This document shows, one piece after another, positions 12,083-23,207 of a stretch of DNA of 64,000 bases. This DNA is from Marchantia polymorpha subsp. ruderalis (Eukaryota; Streptophyta; Marchantiopsida; Marchantiales; Marchantiaceae). Within the stretch, counting starts at the first letter, position 1. Each line of letters opens with the position of its first letter. Made by a program: the position numbers and the translations under genes. The stretch is taken from assembly GCA_037833965.1 (NCBI GenBank), contig AP031354.1, positions 31,722,001 to 31,786,000 on the forward strand, in the 5' to 3' direction. Under the pieces are notes generated by a model that did no database searches, was not told where the DNA came from, and saw nothing but the letters and a program-made list of their open reading frames with translations.

Positions 12083-12715
12083 ATGGCCCCGGCAATGGGA
12101 CAGTCACTCCTTTGTGGAGCATGGGTTCTCTTTGCTCTATTGAGTTTCGTGGATGCGACGGTGCTCTTCTCTACACTGCCGAGGACTCTCGCGGTGGAAG
12201 ACGAGATTCAGAATCAGGTGCCCGCGATGGGACTGGCAAAAGCAGGCGACGACCACCTGGTGATCAGATGGGTTCTGAACGCTACTACCCAGGAACCAGC
12301 AGCTCCTGGCCTCGATGCATCGTACGAGAAGGTGAGCTTGAAGCTGTGCTACGCACCTGTGAGCCAAGTGGAACGAGGCTGGAGAAAGAAGAATGATGAC
12401 CTTCACAAGGACAAGACCTGCTCCAAGGCCATCGCCACACAGAAGTATACATCCTTGGGAAACAGCACCGTATGGAGAATCACCAAGGACGTTCCCGGAG
12501 CTGTGTACTTCGTTCGTGCATACGTGTTGAATTCAAACGGGACCCAAGTGGCTTATGGCCAGACCAGGAACTTGATCACAATCGAGCCCATCTCCGGGAG
12601 ACATGCATCGATCGACGTAGCTGCTGCCATCTTCTCTGCATTCTCTGTGGGGTCTTTGATCTTTTTCCTCGCTCTCGAGAACATGAGAGGCAAGCGCTCG
12701 AGCGGTAATAAGTAG
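12083..12715 (+). CDS. NAR2: NAR2/NRT3 nitrate transport accessory protein, module 2
   Basis: Complete single-exon gene for a 210-aa NRT2 partner. It has a hydrophobic N-terminal signal segment (LLCGAWVLFALLSF), the conserved CYAPVSQVERGWRKK and KDKTC motifs, sequons NAT, NST and NGT, a SGRHASIDVA stretch, and a C-terminal membrane segment near residues 178-200 with a basic tail. It lacks the TNAART segment of module 1 and is almost identical to the copies in modules 3 and 4 (differences include TTQEPAAPG for TAQEAAAPG). The start is chosen at MAPAMGQ, the position conserved across copies. Confidence 0.97.
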   Translation: MAPAMGQSLLCGAWVLFALLSFVDATVLFSTLPRTLAVEDEIQNQVPAMGLAKAGDDHLVIRWVLNATTQEPAAPGLDASYEKVSLKLCYAPVSQVERGWRKKNDDLHKDKTCSKAIATQKYTSLGNSTVWRITKDVPGAVYFVRAYVLNSNGTQVAYGQTRNLITIEPISGRHASIDVAAAIFSAFSVGSLIFFLALENMRGKRSSGNK

Positions 12716-13369
12716 TTTAGTTTAGCGCCGATTGAATAGATTTGCCAAGTTAATTAGATCAGGAACTGTTGAGACTCCTCCAGTGAAGAAGAATTTGCCG
12801 ATTATTCTGCAAAGAGACGGTAGATGATAGCGATTCTGTAGAGACGCTTCCATCCTTGGTGATTTCTTCTTGAATCATGTCAAATGGCACATTCAATAAT
12901 TTATTTATATTTAGCTTCTGTGCTTCGAAGTCAATTTTGGCACGATTGAGTATGTCTGATGAAATGTATGAAGTAATAATGTATGTACGTATCCTCATAC
13001 GTACCTACTTCAAGCATATACTGTAAGATTGTCTTTTCTGTACTTATTCATCTTCTTCACATAACATATACAATGCCGTTCATGAATACATCTTGAGAAT
13101 GAAAGCATTCTCTTAAGCTTCGATAGTTATTCTTCACAGGTTCAACTTGGACTTTAGTTACGAATATTAGTACGGGCCAATGGAGACCAAGTTTTCTGAA
13201 AGAATTGAAGCATCCATACAACTCGCTTATTGTGACTAGCTGCAGTGTTGTACTCTTGCGCGAAGAGAAGTCGTTCAAAGGGAAAATCGTTACTGTTGTC
13301 AAGTTGTACGGTAAGATTGTTAAAAGACAGCTTCTGCAGCGGTTTGCTGCTCACTTATCAATTAGGTTC

Positions 13370-14190
13370 ACAATGAAACTACTTATTTTCACTGCTTAAT
13401 AAGGTCTTCCCCACCGTTTTGTTACATCAATGAGTTTCTCTCTGGTTCTCACATTGAAAAGAAAATACATTTAAGGGTAAGACTAGTGCCACACCCGCCC
13501 GCTAATTACCATGCCCATGCTTGTCATTGGCCATTAGTTTCAGGAAACGAAGATGGAACACCTAGAGTGTCATGGGAATGCGAAATCGGCCAAGTAATCT
13601 TTCCTCGGATGAGAGAAGGCGACCCGTATTCAAGTCCCCCTCCTGCTACAAGGGGTGACATCGTCGTCCACCCATCTGGCTCCGGGGACGACTAGGGCCA
13701 TACCCGTTTTTGTTACGGCCAGGCCCGCTTTTGAACGGGCGGGTGTGGCCGTAGCAAAAACGGGTGTGGCCTTAGTGGCCCCTACGTTTTATGTTCCTGC
13801 AACATCTCCATTTAGATTAAATTCAAGTTTGCAATCTAAATAGATCAAGAAATATTGAAGCTATGTCCAGCAGTTTTAAGTTTCTTTCTGAGAATTCTCT
13901 TGCCCTCCTAGTAATCCTATTCCTACGTCATATGTTGCATAGGAAGGTCCTAGAACGCAGTTTGTTGTGCAGAATGTGGACTTTACGTGGGAAGGCGTTC
14001 AATTTTAGAAAAAGAAAATGGTTGACATGATCCATGAAAGCTTTGCTCCATATTTTAAGTTTAATATCAACTATTGAGCTATCAACCGTAAGCCACCTGG
14101 CCTGTATGAATGCTTATCGAAATTGAGATCTTTTTGAAGTTCGCCCAAAACACTTATGAGCTACATAAGTATGTTGCAAATTTTAAGCAG
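13370..14190. repeat. Dispersed segment, inverted copy at about 20020-20560
   Basis: The ends of this stretch recur in reverse complement downstream of the module 3 NAR2 gene: for instance ATGATCCATGAAAGCTTTG here against CAAAGCTTTCATGGATCAT at about 20150, and GGTTCTCACATTGAAAAG here against CTTTTCAATGTGAGAACC at about 20460. The hairpin element at 13.5-13.8 kb lies inside this copy and is absent from the other. It ties the flanks of modules 2 and 3 together. Confidence 0.7.
13482..13785. repeat. Hairpin/inverted-repeat element, MITE-like
   Basis: A GC-richer insert in AT-rich DNA. Its right part is a strong inverted repeat: AGGGCCATACCCGTTTTTG near 13694 pairs with CAAAAACGGGTGTGGCCTT near 13757. 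GTGCCACACCCGCCCG near its left edge pairs with CGGGCGGGTGTGGC near 13736. No coding capacity. It looks like a small non-autonomous DNA element, but I could not settle its exact termini or target duplication. Confidence 0.5.
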
Positions 14191-15883
14191 ATATTTATTC
14201 ATAATTGAAAAGAAAAAAATATTATCAAGAGATATTTATGAACCGTTAATTAATTGGATGGAACGTAAGTGCCGAGCAACATGAGAAAATAAAAAGTACT
14301 CTTCTTTCAGATCACTAGTAACATCGTAACGCATGATTGTAATTAAAAACGGGACGATTCAGACTTAAAATGGGGACTTCTCAGTTCTTTACAACTGAAT
14401 GATTCTACCTAATTCTGCAAATGAAAAGGAAAACTCAAATCCTCTTGCAAAGAATTCTGCTTCCTCGGGAAATTTCTTGGAACAAAAAACGGCCATCACG
14501 AAGTCTCGTCTTGAAAGGCTTTATTGCCGGCCTCATCCTCCAGCCAGTGGGAAGTGTCCATACGTGTTAGTATATGATGACTTTCTCTCTTCAAGTATCT
14601 AAATACAGAGTAGACCTTTGAAGATATGTAATCATGATTATAACCTCTGTAGATTAGGCATATGCCTATTTTTGACTAATCTTAGGATATTAGTCACATA
14701 TCCGCAATGAAATTAGGCATCATTTTAAAAAAAATCCAAAATTGAGATTTTATCGATTTATTAATTTTATCGATTTTAATTAAAATAGTTTACAGAGTGA
14801 TGATTCAATTTCAACAAGATGTTATAGGAAAAGTATCCTAAGCGAAACTTATTCTATTAGATTCAACCAAAAATTTTCACAAAAACAAGACATAAAAAAT
14901 TTCCGATCTAAATAAATATTTCTCAACCTCTTGTTCCTGATAGCTTCAGGCGAGTGTATCTATTTTTTCCTATTTGCCCAAATGCCAAATTCGGGGTCTC
15001 AGCTCAATCCACTACATGAACTTTTCAGTTCGATACACTACATAAACTCTTCTTATATGTATCTTGCCCATGTTCAATCACCATGATCTAAATGACTTTT
15101 GCTTTCTCGGTCTCTATGAGCCAACGTAACTTCTATTTGTTAAGTTAGAAGAGGCTAGGTTACATACAATTACGAGAATGATTATTGCGTGTATCTTAAC
15201 CAAGAGTTCTCTTAGAAAACATAATCTATCTGTTTTATTGGTTCATAATCTATCTGTTTTATTGGTTCAAGATGCCTAACATATCATGCTGATTACATCG
15301 TATAAATATTTATAGAGAAAAGTTAATTTTTTTTTTTTTTATTTCAACATTGAAAATTCACTATCGACACAATGAACCCAGTCTACGGACGAAATCTATC
15401 CGTACTTTTTGTTGTCAATTTTTTTCTTTATTTGATGAAGAGAGCAGCTATCAAATCATCTCACAGCAATTCGAGATCCATCAGGTTAGCCTTTAGGCAG
15501 TTCATTCGAGGTCTATAGTTCTCCATGTATACAATCGTTAGCGGCGGACATTGGATACTCCTAATACTACCAAATGAAGTCGAGGACTGCAGACACGTTC
15601 TATTCCATCAACACTCTACGACCTACGTGATGCACAGCTTCCTCCACGTAACTCTTATTCCTACTCAGCAATGTCTATTACCCATCTGAGATTGAAAAAC
15701 TCTGCAATAAACATCGCTATAATTTGGTCGATCTTAGACTAAATCTATGCCAGACAGCTATCCAGGACATATGAAATTGTTGTAGAGCTCAATTGGACGA
15801 ACACATGTCTGACATTCCTCCATCCTTACATATGCTGGCCAAGATTACAAATTAAATTGGCCACCGCCGTTCACCATCCACGA

Positions 15884-17653
15884 TCAAACTCCGTCAACAA
15901 CAACGGTTTCCTCTTTGGATCTTAGTGGCGACTGACGACCTCGTTCGGACTTGGAATTTTCGGCGAATTTCATGCTAGCATGGTGGAGACCGTTGGATTG
16001 CTCTTCCTTGCTCCACTCGGAGATGTAATAATCTTCCTCCGTGGCCTTGGACGGAGGGCAAAACATGCTTCCCCACTGCGGGAAGTGGACGAAGATAACC
16101 GGCAGAGTGCAGGCCACAATCATGATGCCCATCAGCATGATCCCGTCCTCCGTTGTGTACTTGGAGCTCATGAAGAAGATTCCCTGAGTGGTCACAGCTC
16201 CAATGTTTCCACCAGCCCCAGTGGCGCCAGAGATGATTCCGAGTGATCTTCTAGAGATGAATGGAATGACACCGAAGGTGGCACCGCAAGCTGCCTGGAC
16301 GAAGAACGAGAAGATGAGCATGACGGCAATGGCAGGTCCCAGCTGACCAGTGAGACCCAGAACTATGCACAGAATTCCTCCCACGGTCTGGATGATCCAC
16401 AGATTCCAGAGGCGACCTCTCATTCCCCACCTCGCAGCCACCACGTCAGACAGGACTCCTCCCAGAGGGCGAGAGAACAAGTTCATGAGCCCGAATGTGG
16501 ATGCGATGATTCCCGCAGTTTGCAGGTTCAGGTCGAAGCGATCGTAGAAGTACTCGGCAATGATGTTGTCGACTGTGAGCTCCACTCCGAAGCAATAACC
16601 ATATGTCAATGCAAAGATGTACGTGCGATAGTTGGTGACAGCGTACAGAAACACCTGCAAAGAATCATTTTCCATTCTCATCAGATCATGATCAGAGTGA
16701 GCCCATCAGTTTGATTCGTTTTAACTTCTTCAACTAGAGCTCAGAAGAAAGCCAACAGAAAGCAAACAAATGAAAGCAAGCAAACAAATGTCAACATCGC
16801 AAAGATTTTAGAATTTGGCGACGAAAGTAAGATTGGAGCTCACCTTCTGGAAGCTGTCGTTGACTTTCTCGCCCTCTCTCTTGAGCTCAGCATAGTTTCC
16901 GTCGGGCAAATCTTGGCCCAGGGTCAACACCAGCAATCCCATCATCACTTGCAGCACGCCGGGGACGAAGAAGGCGATCCTCCAGGCTGTGAACTTCTCG
17001 CTCCCGATGTCTCGGCGGATGATGTCGAACACCAGGGGCATCACCAGCTGAACGATGCCTCCTCCCATGTTCCCCCATCCGGCTGCTGTGCCGTTAGCGA
17101 TTCCCACGATTTTGCTGTTGAACATGGAGCTCATCCAGAACTGACACGACACGAACGTCGCCAGGCAGAAACCGATGAAGAATCGCACCAGGATGAATCC
17201 CACCGGAGTGGACACCAGAGGCATACAGAAGATGGCAGGCGCCGTGATCATCATGAGAATGGCGCAGCCGTAGCGAGGCCCCACGAGGTCGCAGATGGTG
17301 CCCATGAGCAGCCGAGACACCACAGCTCCAGCGACTGAGGCGATGCCGGCGTTGCCAATGTCCACCTTGGTGAGACCGAGGTTGTCCCGGATGACGGGCA
17401 TGAGAGGCGGCGCAGCGAAGGTGGAGAAGAAGCAGATCATGAAGGCGATCCAAGACAGATGGAAAGTCCTCATGTGAGGAGCAGCCACGGAGTAGAGCCT
17501 CACGGTTTTGGCCTTATGCTCGGAATCGACCGGAAGAGCGAACTTCCTCCCCTTAAGATCAGTGGCTTCTTTCTCGCCCACAGTCTCCATAGTCATCTGG
17601 AACACGGGCTCTCCCTTGGCGTTTCCCTCCTGAAAGTCGCTGTTGGCAGCCAT
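15884..17653 (-). CDS. NRT2: NRT2 high-affinity nitrate transporter, module 3
   Basis: Complete two-exon gene for a 526-aa nitrate importer. Exon 1 is 17653-16844 (270 codons), the intron 16843-16655 (189 nt, GT-AG), exon 2 16654-15884 (256 codons plus stop). It keeps 12 membrane segments, [17 protein letters not shown] and [10 protein letters not shown]. The N-terminus is 12 residues shorter than in modules 4 and 5: the [11 protein letters not shown] stretch is absent, as in module 6. The deletion is in frame and lies in the cytosolic N-terminal tail, so it should not disturb transport. Diverges from the NAR2 gene at 18859. Confidence 0.97.
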
Positions 17654-18858
17654 AGCTCAGAAATCCGACTGTCAGAAACGAAACTGAAACGCGTAACTCG
17701 TGAAGCATAGATTAACCCGTCACAAGCTGCTAAAAAGTGCGGGGAATTGGTGTCTGCTTTTACCAACTCCGTATAATGTTGATAATCGTACAATATTTTT
17801 ACGAATCGGATGAGTCAGAAGCTCTACACATTCAGTCTCTAACCCCTTTGAGTGTTTGTCCCGATTCAAGCAGTCGTAATTTCCTGACTCGAGATCAGGG
17901 ACAAACACTAAGGAAGTTGAAGAGACAGAATGGAGGCAGAGACACAACGAAAGGATGATTTTGATTGAGCAGAGAAGTGCCCTACATATACAGAGCGGAA
18001 AGCTCGGTATCATCTGTGGCAAGTTTGACTTCCAGTGGGCCATAGCTAGCGCAAAATTGCATGCCGTTTGATTCCACTCGCCGCAGATCGCCGCAGAATT
18101 GCATGCCGTTTGATTCCACTCGGTACGGGTGCCCTTGTGAGTTGTGCGCTCGAACTATTCGTGCTGATTCTGGTCTGACAATGAGTCCACTTGTCGGAAT
18201 CATCTGGAACAATCTAAATGCGTGTTTCACAATTTAATAAAATATTCCAAAAAAAAATCATTTCTGTGTCGAGCCGAAGAGTTTGGAATGGACGAATTCT
18301 GGCGAGAGATGTGCCGCATACGCTGAGATCGTTGTGGTGTGGCGTTCAGTTTGGCTCCAACGACCTTCGGAAACTTTCAGAGTTCATCTGTGTCACTGGA
18401 TCTCTGTTTGATTGCTAAATTCTCTCCATCGTACGTACGGCTTGTTGTTTGTTTGTGCTTACCGGGCAGTCAATCGGGCTTGGGAATAAGCATTTTCTTT
18501 ACTGGGTTCGAACAAATCGTACTCATGTACGGAGGAGAATCTGGGAGAGGCTGCCTCTCTCTCCACCCCTCGAGACTTGTCCGTAGCCGATGGACTTATA
18601 AGGAGTGATTGAGGCTCGAGTTTCAATAGCAGTCTCTCTTTCTCCTCTCCCACTGAAGCTTCCAGCGATTCTCTCCGCTCTGGGTCTAAGCTACTCGTCT
18701 GCAGTCATCGCATCTTGATCTGCACACTCCGGAGCTGGGGAGTCGTCTGTCTGCTTCAGATACAATCTCGTCTCGAGTCCTCCAGTTTAAGCGCAATCCG
18801 GCACCACTCTGCTGCTGCTGCTGCTGCTGCTGCCACTCGGTCTCAAGCTCTTTCTGCG
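17654..18858. promoter_or_regulatory. Bidirectional promoter region, module 3
   Basis: A 1.2-kb divergent spacer. NRT2-side TATATG on the minus strand at 17985-17990 (337 bp from the ATG); NAR2-side TATAAG at 18597-18602 (262 bp from the ATG). The palindrome CTGACTCGAGATCAG is at 17884-17898, 92 bp downstream of the NRT2 TATA. The block GGCAAGTTTGACTTCCAGTG near 18020, just upstream of the NRT2 TATA, recurs in modules 4-6. A 42-bp-period partial tandem repeat (AATTGCATGCCGTTTGATTC at 18055 and 18097) is specific to this copy. A CTG run in the NAR2 leader is near 18808. Confidence 0.65.
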
Positions 18859-19491
18859 ATGGCCCCGGCAATGGGACAATCACTCCTTTGTGGAGCATGG
18901 GTTCTCTTTGCTCTATTGAGCTTCGTGGATGCGACGGTGCTCTTCTCTACACTGCCGAGGACTCTCGCGGTGGAAGACGAGATTCAAGATCAGGTGCCCG
19001 CGATGGGACTGGCAAAAGCAGGCGACGACCACCTGGTGATCAGATGGGTTCTGAACGCTACTGCCCAGGAAGCAGCAGCTCCTGGCCTCGATGCATCGTA
19101 CGAGAAGGTGAGCTTGAAGCTGTGCTACGCACCTGTGAGCCAAGTGGAACGAGGCTGGAGAAAGAAGAATGATGACCTTCACAAGGACAAGACCTGCTCC
19201 AAGGCCATCGCCACACAGAAGTATACATCCTTGGGAAACAGCACCGTATGGAGAATCACCAAGGACGTTCCCGGAGCTGTGTACTTCGTTCGTGCATACG
19301 TGTTGAATTCGAACGGGACCCAAGTGGCTTATGGCCAGACCAGGAACTTGATCACAATCGAGCCCATCTCCGGGAGACATGCATCGATCGACGTGGCTGC
19401 TGCCATCTTCTCTGCATTCTCTGTGGGGTCTTTGATCTTTTTCCTCGCTCTCGAAAACATGAGAGGCAAGCGCTCGAGCGGTAATAAGTAG
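18859..19491 (+). CDS. NAR2: NAR2/NRT3 nitrate transport accessory protein, module 3
   Basis: Complete single-exon gene for a 210-aa NRT2 partner with signal-like N-terminus, CYAPVSQVERGWRKK, KDKTC, three sequons and a C-terminal membrane anchor. An in-frame ATG exists at 18715, which would add 48 residues including a poly-Ala run encoded by the CTG/GCT repeat. I reject it because MAPAMGQ is the conserved start in modules 2 and 4, and the extension would bury the signal segment. It is nearly identical to the modules 2 and 4 copies. Confidence 0.96.
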   Translation: MAPAMGQSLLCGAWVLFALLSFVDATVLFSTLPRTLAVEDEIQDQVPAMGLAKAGDDHLVIRWVLNATAQEAAAPGLDASYEKVSLKLCYAPVSQVERGWRKKNDDLHKDKTCSKAIATQKYTSLGNSTVWRITKDVPGAVYFVRAYVLNSNGTQVAYGQTRNLITIEPISGRHASIDVAAAIFSAFSVGSLIFFLALENMRGKRSSGNK

Positions 19492-19670
19492 TTTAGTTTA
19501 GCGCCGATTGAATAGATTTGCCAAGTTAATTAGCTCAGGAACTGTTGAGACTCCTTCAGTGAAGAAGAATTTGCCGATTATTCTGCAAAGAGACGGTAGA
19601 TGATAGCGATTCTGTAGAGACGCTTCCATCCTTCGTGATTTCTTCTTGAATCATGTCAAGTGGCACATTC

Positions 19671-19676
19671 AATAAA
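19671..19676 (+). terminator. Polyadenylation signal AATAAA, module 3 NAR2
   Basis: AATAAA sits 180 bp after the stop codon within a 3' flank conserved in three modules. The equivalent in module 4 is on the minus strand at 22391-22396; module 2 has AATAAT at the same place. Inferred from motif and conservation. Confidence 0.5.
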
Positions 19677-21049
19677 ACAAGGTCGATTATATCAGCTTCT
19701 GTGATTCGAAGTCAATTTTGGCACGATTGAGTCTGTCTGATGTAGGAAATGTATGAAGTAATAATGTACGTACGTATCTACTTCAAGCATATACTGTAAG
19801 ATTGTATTTCTGTATTTATTCATCTTCTTCACATAACATATATAATGCAGTTCATGAATACATCTCGAGAATGAAATTATTCTCTTAAGCATCGATAGTT
19901 ATTCTTCACAGATTAAATTGGGCTTCAGTTATGCATATTAGTAGGCCTCCATATCTGTTAACAGTGGTAATCAATGTCAGTTGGTAAATTTTCTCTTCCA
20001 TTATATATAATTTTCTGAATAAAATATGCAATATACTTATAGTAGCTCATAAGTGTATTGGGCAAGCTTCAAAAAGATCTCAGTTTCGATAAGTATTCAA
20101 ACACGCAAGGTGACTTACGTGTTGAAATTAAAGTAAAACAGTGGAGCAAAGCTTTCATGGATCATGTCAAGAGTTAAATTAGAACGCCTTCCCATGTAAA
20201 GCCCACATTATGCAGAACAAACTGCATTTCGTACCTTCCTGTGCAAAATATGACTCAGGAATATGATTACTAAGAGGGCAAGTGATTTCACAAAAAGAAA
20301 CTTAAAATTTTTGGACACAGCTTCAGGATTCGATTTAGATTGAATACTTGTATTTTATTCAACCTGGCCAATCCCGTAGATTGGCAAGAATTCCACCATA
20401 GGAGACGTCGCAGCCCCACGGGCCGAAATGGATATGTTTTAGTAGCATTAATGGGGTTTCCTTTTCAATGTGAGAACCATAAAGGAACCAATTGATATGA
20501 CAAAATGGTGGGAAAGAACTTCTTCAGTAATGAAAATAAGTAATTTTATTGTAAATCTAAGTAATGAGTGAGTAACAAATCGTTATAGAATTATGAGTCC
20601 AAAATGATTACTCGTATTTAATTTTATGTTATGAAGTTAGTAAAGTTAACATTAAACATTGAAATCAATCATTAAAAGAGTGTTACTTTTAGATTAATGT
20701 ACGTTTTCGTTTGAAATGTAAACGAGTAAAAAATACAAAACTGTGATGGTATTTAGAACATAAAAAAGAAACAAGTGAAAGGGGGTGAAGGTGGAGATGG
20801 ACCTGGATATTGTGGTGTGGTTTCGTAGGTGAAAGATAAGGGTATGATTGGGGTGAAAGAAAGAGAAGATTTGGTGGTAAATGGGTTTAGGGTTTTTGGC
20901 CACTAGAAGTAAACAACGAGGAACCACTCTCGGTGTGTGGAGAGGTGTTGATGGATGTCAAGAAGGGAGAGTAAACTACAATTGGATGCCGAAGGGGAAA
21001 GTGAATTTCTTTTTGAGTAAACTTTTGGAAGTGATATGCTAGAGAAGGA

Positions 21050-22140
21050 ATTGTATGAGTTGAAGAGAGAATAAAATAGAGTGAAATTTTGGAACTTTGA
21101 AGAGAGAATATTTTGGGAGTGAAAAGATTGGTGAATATCGGAACTATGAAAAATGGAAGTTTGGAAGTGAAAAGAATGGTTAATTTCGGAACTATGAAAA
21201 GTGGAATTTTGGAAGTGAAAAAAAGGTGAATTTCGGAACTATGAAAAGTGGAATTTTGGAAATGAGACGAGTGTGGAATTTGGAATTGTAAACCGTGTAA
21301 TTTTAGAAGTTACAAGAAAAGGATTTCAGATATGAAGAGAAAATAGAATTTTAAAACTTTGAAAAGAGTTGAATTTAGAACGTCATATAACACTAAGGTT
21401 TAGAAAAAAATTCATTCAAAGATAGAATCATAAATTCGGAATATGAAAGATACCAATAATGATTGAACTTTTTTTTATATAGCTCTCATTAACAAGAAAA
21501 TAAGATTTTATCTTCACCATCTAACCCACTTCTAGTGGATATATGACATGACGGATAATTCTAAAAAACACACCGATCGTTAACTTGACTCTCCCAATCT
21601 AATACACTCAATCTTTATCTAACAAACATTCGTATAGATAACATGACATTTTTAGTTAACACACCTACTCTTTACCTATAAAACGCGTGGATTGTTGATA
21701 TGTCAACTATTACTAGTGTACGCCTAAGTATATATATCAACATTTAGAATAACTTCTATTTTAACTCTAACCAACTAAAGATGATTACACGTCACAAAAC
21801 GATTTTGAATGTGTTAAAAATCATTGGAAATAGAAATTTTGAAACTATGAGGAAAAGTGAATTTCAAAACTATTTAGAAAGAGTAATTTTTGGAATTGCT
21901 AGAGATAGAATCTCATAGGTGTAAAATTTTGAAGTTACTAGAGAACGATTTTTGGAGATGAAAATAAATGAATTTCGGAAATGTAATTTCTGAGGTGACA
22001 GAAAATAAATTTTGAAGTTATGAGAGAATGGAATTTTTCGAATGAGAGAATAGTGATTTTCTGAGTTGCCAGATCTGCGTGAAAAAAATGCGATTCCGGA
22101 ATAAAAAAGGAATGCAACTTCTAACGTGACAATAGTTGAA
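21050..22140. repeat. Degenerate purine-rich tandem repeat field
   Basis: Many imperfect repeats of a unit like GTGAATTTCGGAACTATG followed by AAAAGTGGAATTTTGGAAG, spaced roughly 40-60 bp near 21120-21260 and more diverged beyond. The plus strand is strongly purine-rich. No coding potential. Confidence 0.6.
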
Positions 22141-22574
22141 CTTCGATAGTGATAGAGGAGGATTTGGGAAAATGACTTAAGTGGTTAGGTGCACCTTGTA
22201 TTACAATGATTATGAGGGGGAGATATTAAACTGACAAGAAACTCTCTCTTTACAATCATAACCTACAACTTGACAATAGTAGCGATTTTACTTGCGAAGG
22301 AATGTTCTTTGCGCAAGAGTACTAGACGGACATAGTCAATGGTGCCAAAATTGGGTTGGAAGCACATAACCTGATATAATCAACCTTGTTTTTATTGAAT
22401 GTGCCATTTGACATGATTCAAGAAGAAATCACGAAGGATGGAAGCGTCTCTACAGAATCGCTATCATCTACCGTCTCTTTGCAGAATAATCGGCAAATTC
22501 TTCTTCATTGGAGGAGCCTCAACAGTTTGTGAGCCAACTAACTTGGCAGTTCATTCAATCTGTGCTAAACTAAA

Positions 22575-23207
22575 CTACTTACTGCCGCTCGAGCGCCTGC
22601 CTCTCATGTTTTCCAGAGCGAGGAAAAAGATTAAAGACCCCACAGAGAATGCAGAGAAGATGGCAGCAGCTACGTCGATCGATGCATGTCTCCCGGATAT
22701 GGGCTCGATTGTGATCAAGTTCCTGGTCTGGCCATAAGCCACTTGGGTCCCGTTTGAATTCAACACGTATGCACGAACGAAGTACACAGCTCCGGGAACG
22801 TCCTTGGTGATTCTCCATACGGTGCTGTTTCCCTGGGATGTATACTTCTGTGTGGCGATGGCCTTGGAGCAGGTCTTGTCCTTGTGAAGGTCATCATTCT
22901 TCTTTCTCCAGCCTCGTTCCACTTGGCTCACAGGTGCGTAGCACAGCTTCAAGCTCACCTTCTCGTACGATGCATCGAGGCCAGGAGCTGCTGCTTCCTG
23001 GGCAGTAGCGTTCAGAACCCATCTGATTACCAGGTGGTCGTCGCCTGCTTTTGCCAGTCCCATCGCGGGCACCTGATTCTGAATCTCGTCTTCCACCGCG
23101 AGAGTCCTCGGCAGTGTAGAGAAGAGCACCGTCGCATCCACGAAGCTCAATAGAGCAAAGAGAACCCATGCTCCACAAAGGAGTGACTGTCCCATTGCCG
23201 CGGCCAT
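22575..23207 (-). CDS. NAR2: NAR2/NRT3 nitrate transport accessory protein, module 4
   Basis: Complete single-exon gene for a 210-aa NRT2 partner, starting MAAAMGQSLLCG. It has a signal-like N-terminus, CYAPVSQVERGWRKK, KDKTC, sequons NAT, NST and NGT, SGRHASIDVA and a C-terminal membrane anchor with tail MRGRRSSGSK. It differs from module 3 at only a few residues. It is the only NAR2 here on the minus strand, following the inversion of the module. A polyadenylation signal AATAAA lies on the minus strand at 22391-22396. Confidence 0.97.
   Translation of the reverse strand: MAAAMGQSLLCGAWVLFALLSFVDATVLFSTLPRTLAVEDEIQNQVPAMGLAKAGDDHLVIRWVLNATAQEAAAPGLDASYEKVSLKLCYAPVSQVERGWRKKNDDLHKDKTCSKAIATQKYTSQGNSTVWRITKDVPGAVYFVRAYVLNSNGTQVAYGQTRNLITIEPISGRHASIDVAAAIFSAFSVGSLIFFLALENMRGRRSSGSK

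Larger units (their letters stand above)
12716..15883. other. Intergenic stretch, modules 2 to 3
   Basis: About 3.2 kb without a recognisable gene. The first 200 bp is the conserved NAR2 3' flank (also at 19492-19700 and, inverted, 22390-22574). It then contains a hairpin-bearing repeat (13482-13785), a dispersed segment found inverted near 20.0-20.5 kb, AT-rich DNA, and from about 15.4 kb the conserved NRT2 3' flank. Confidence 0.6.
14250..19690. repeat. Left arm of a large inverted duplication carrying module 3
   Basis: This arm, which holds NRT2 (-), the shared promoter and NAR2 (+), recurs in reverse complement at about 22390-27185. Homology includes genes, promoter, NAR2 3' flank and the non-coding sequence beyond the NRT2 stop (for example CGGGACGATTC at 14352 against the inverted GATCGTCCCG near 27078). 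The left arm has an extra or replaced stretch of about 0.8 kb near 14.6-15.4 kb. The arms are separated by about 2.7 kb. Confidence 0.8.
19492..22574. other. Spacer between convergent NAR2 genes of modules 3 and 4
   Basis: About 3.1 kb with no recognisable gene. Both ends are the conserved NAR2 3' flank in opposite orientations. The middle holds the inverted copy of the 13.4-14.2 kb segment (20020-20560) and a degenerate repeat field (about 21050-22140). This is the centre of the large inverted duplication. Confidence 0.65.

Noticed and set aside
18715-18858. NAR2 module 3 start at the upstream in-frame ATG.
   Set aside because: Sister genes start at MAPAMGQ/MAAAMGQ; the extension is translated leader with a triplet repeat and would displace the signal segment.
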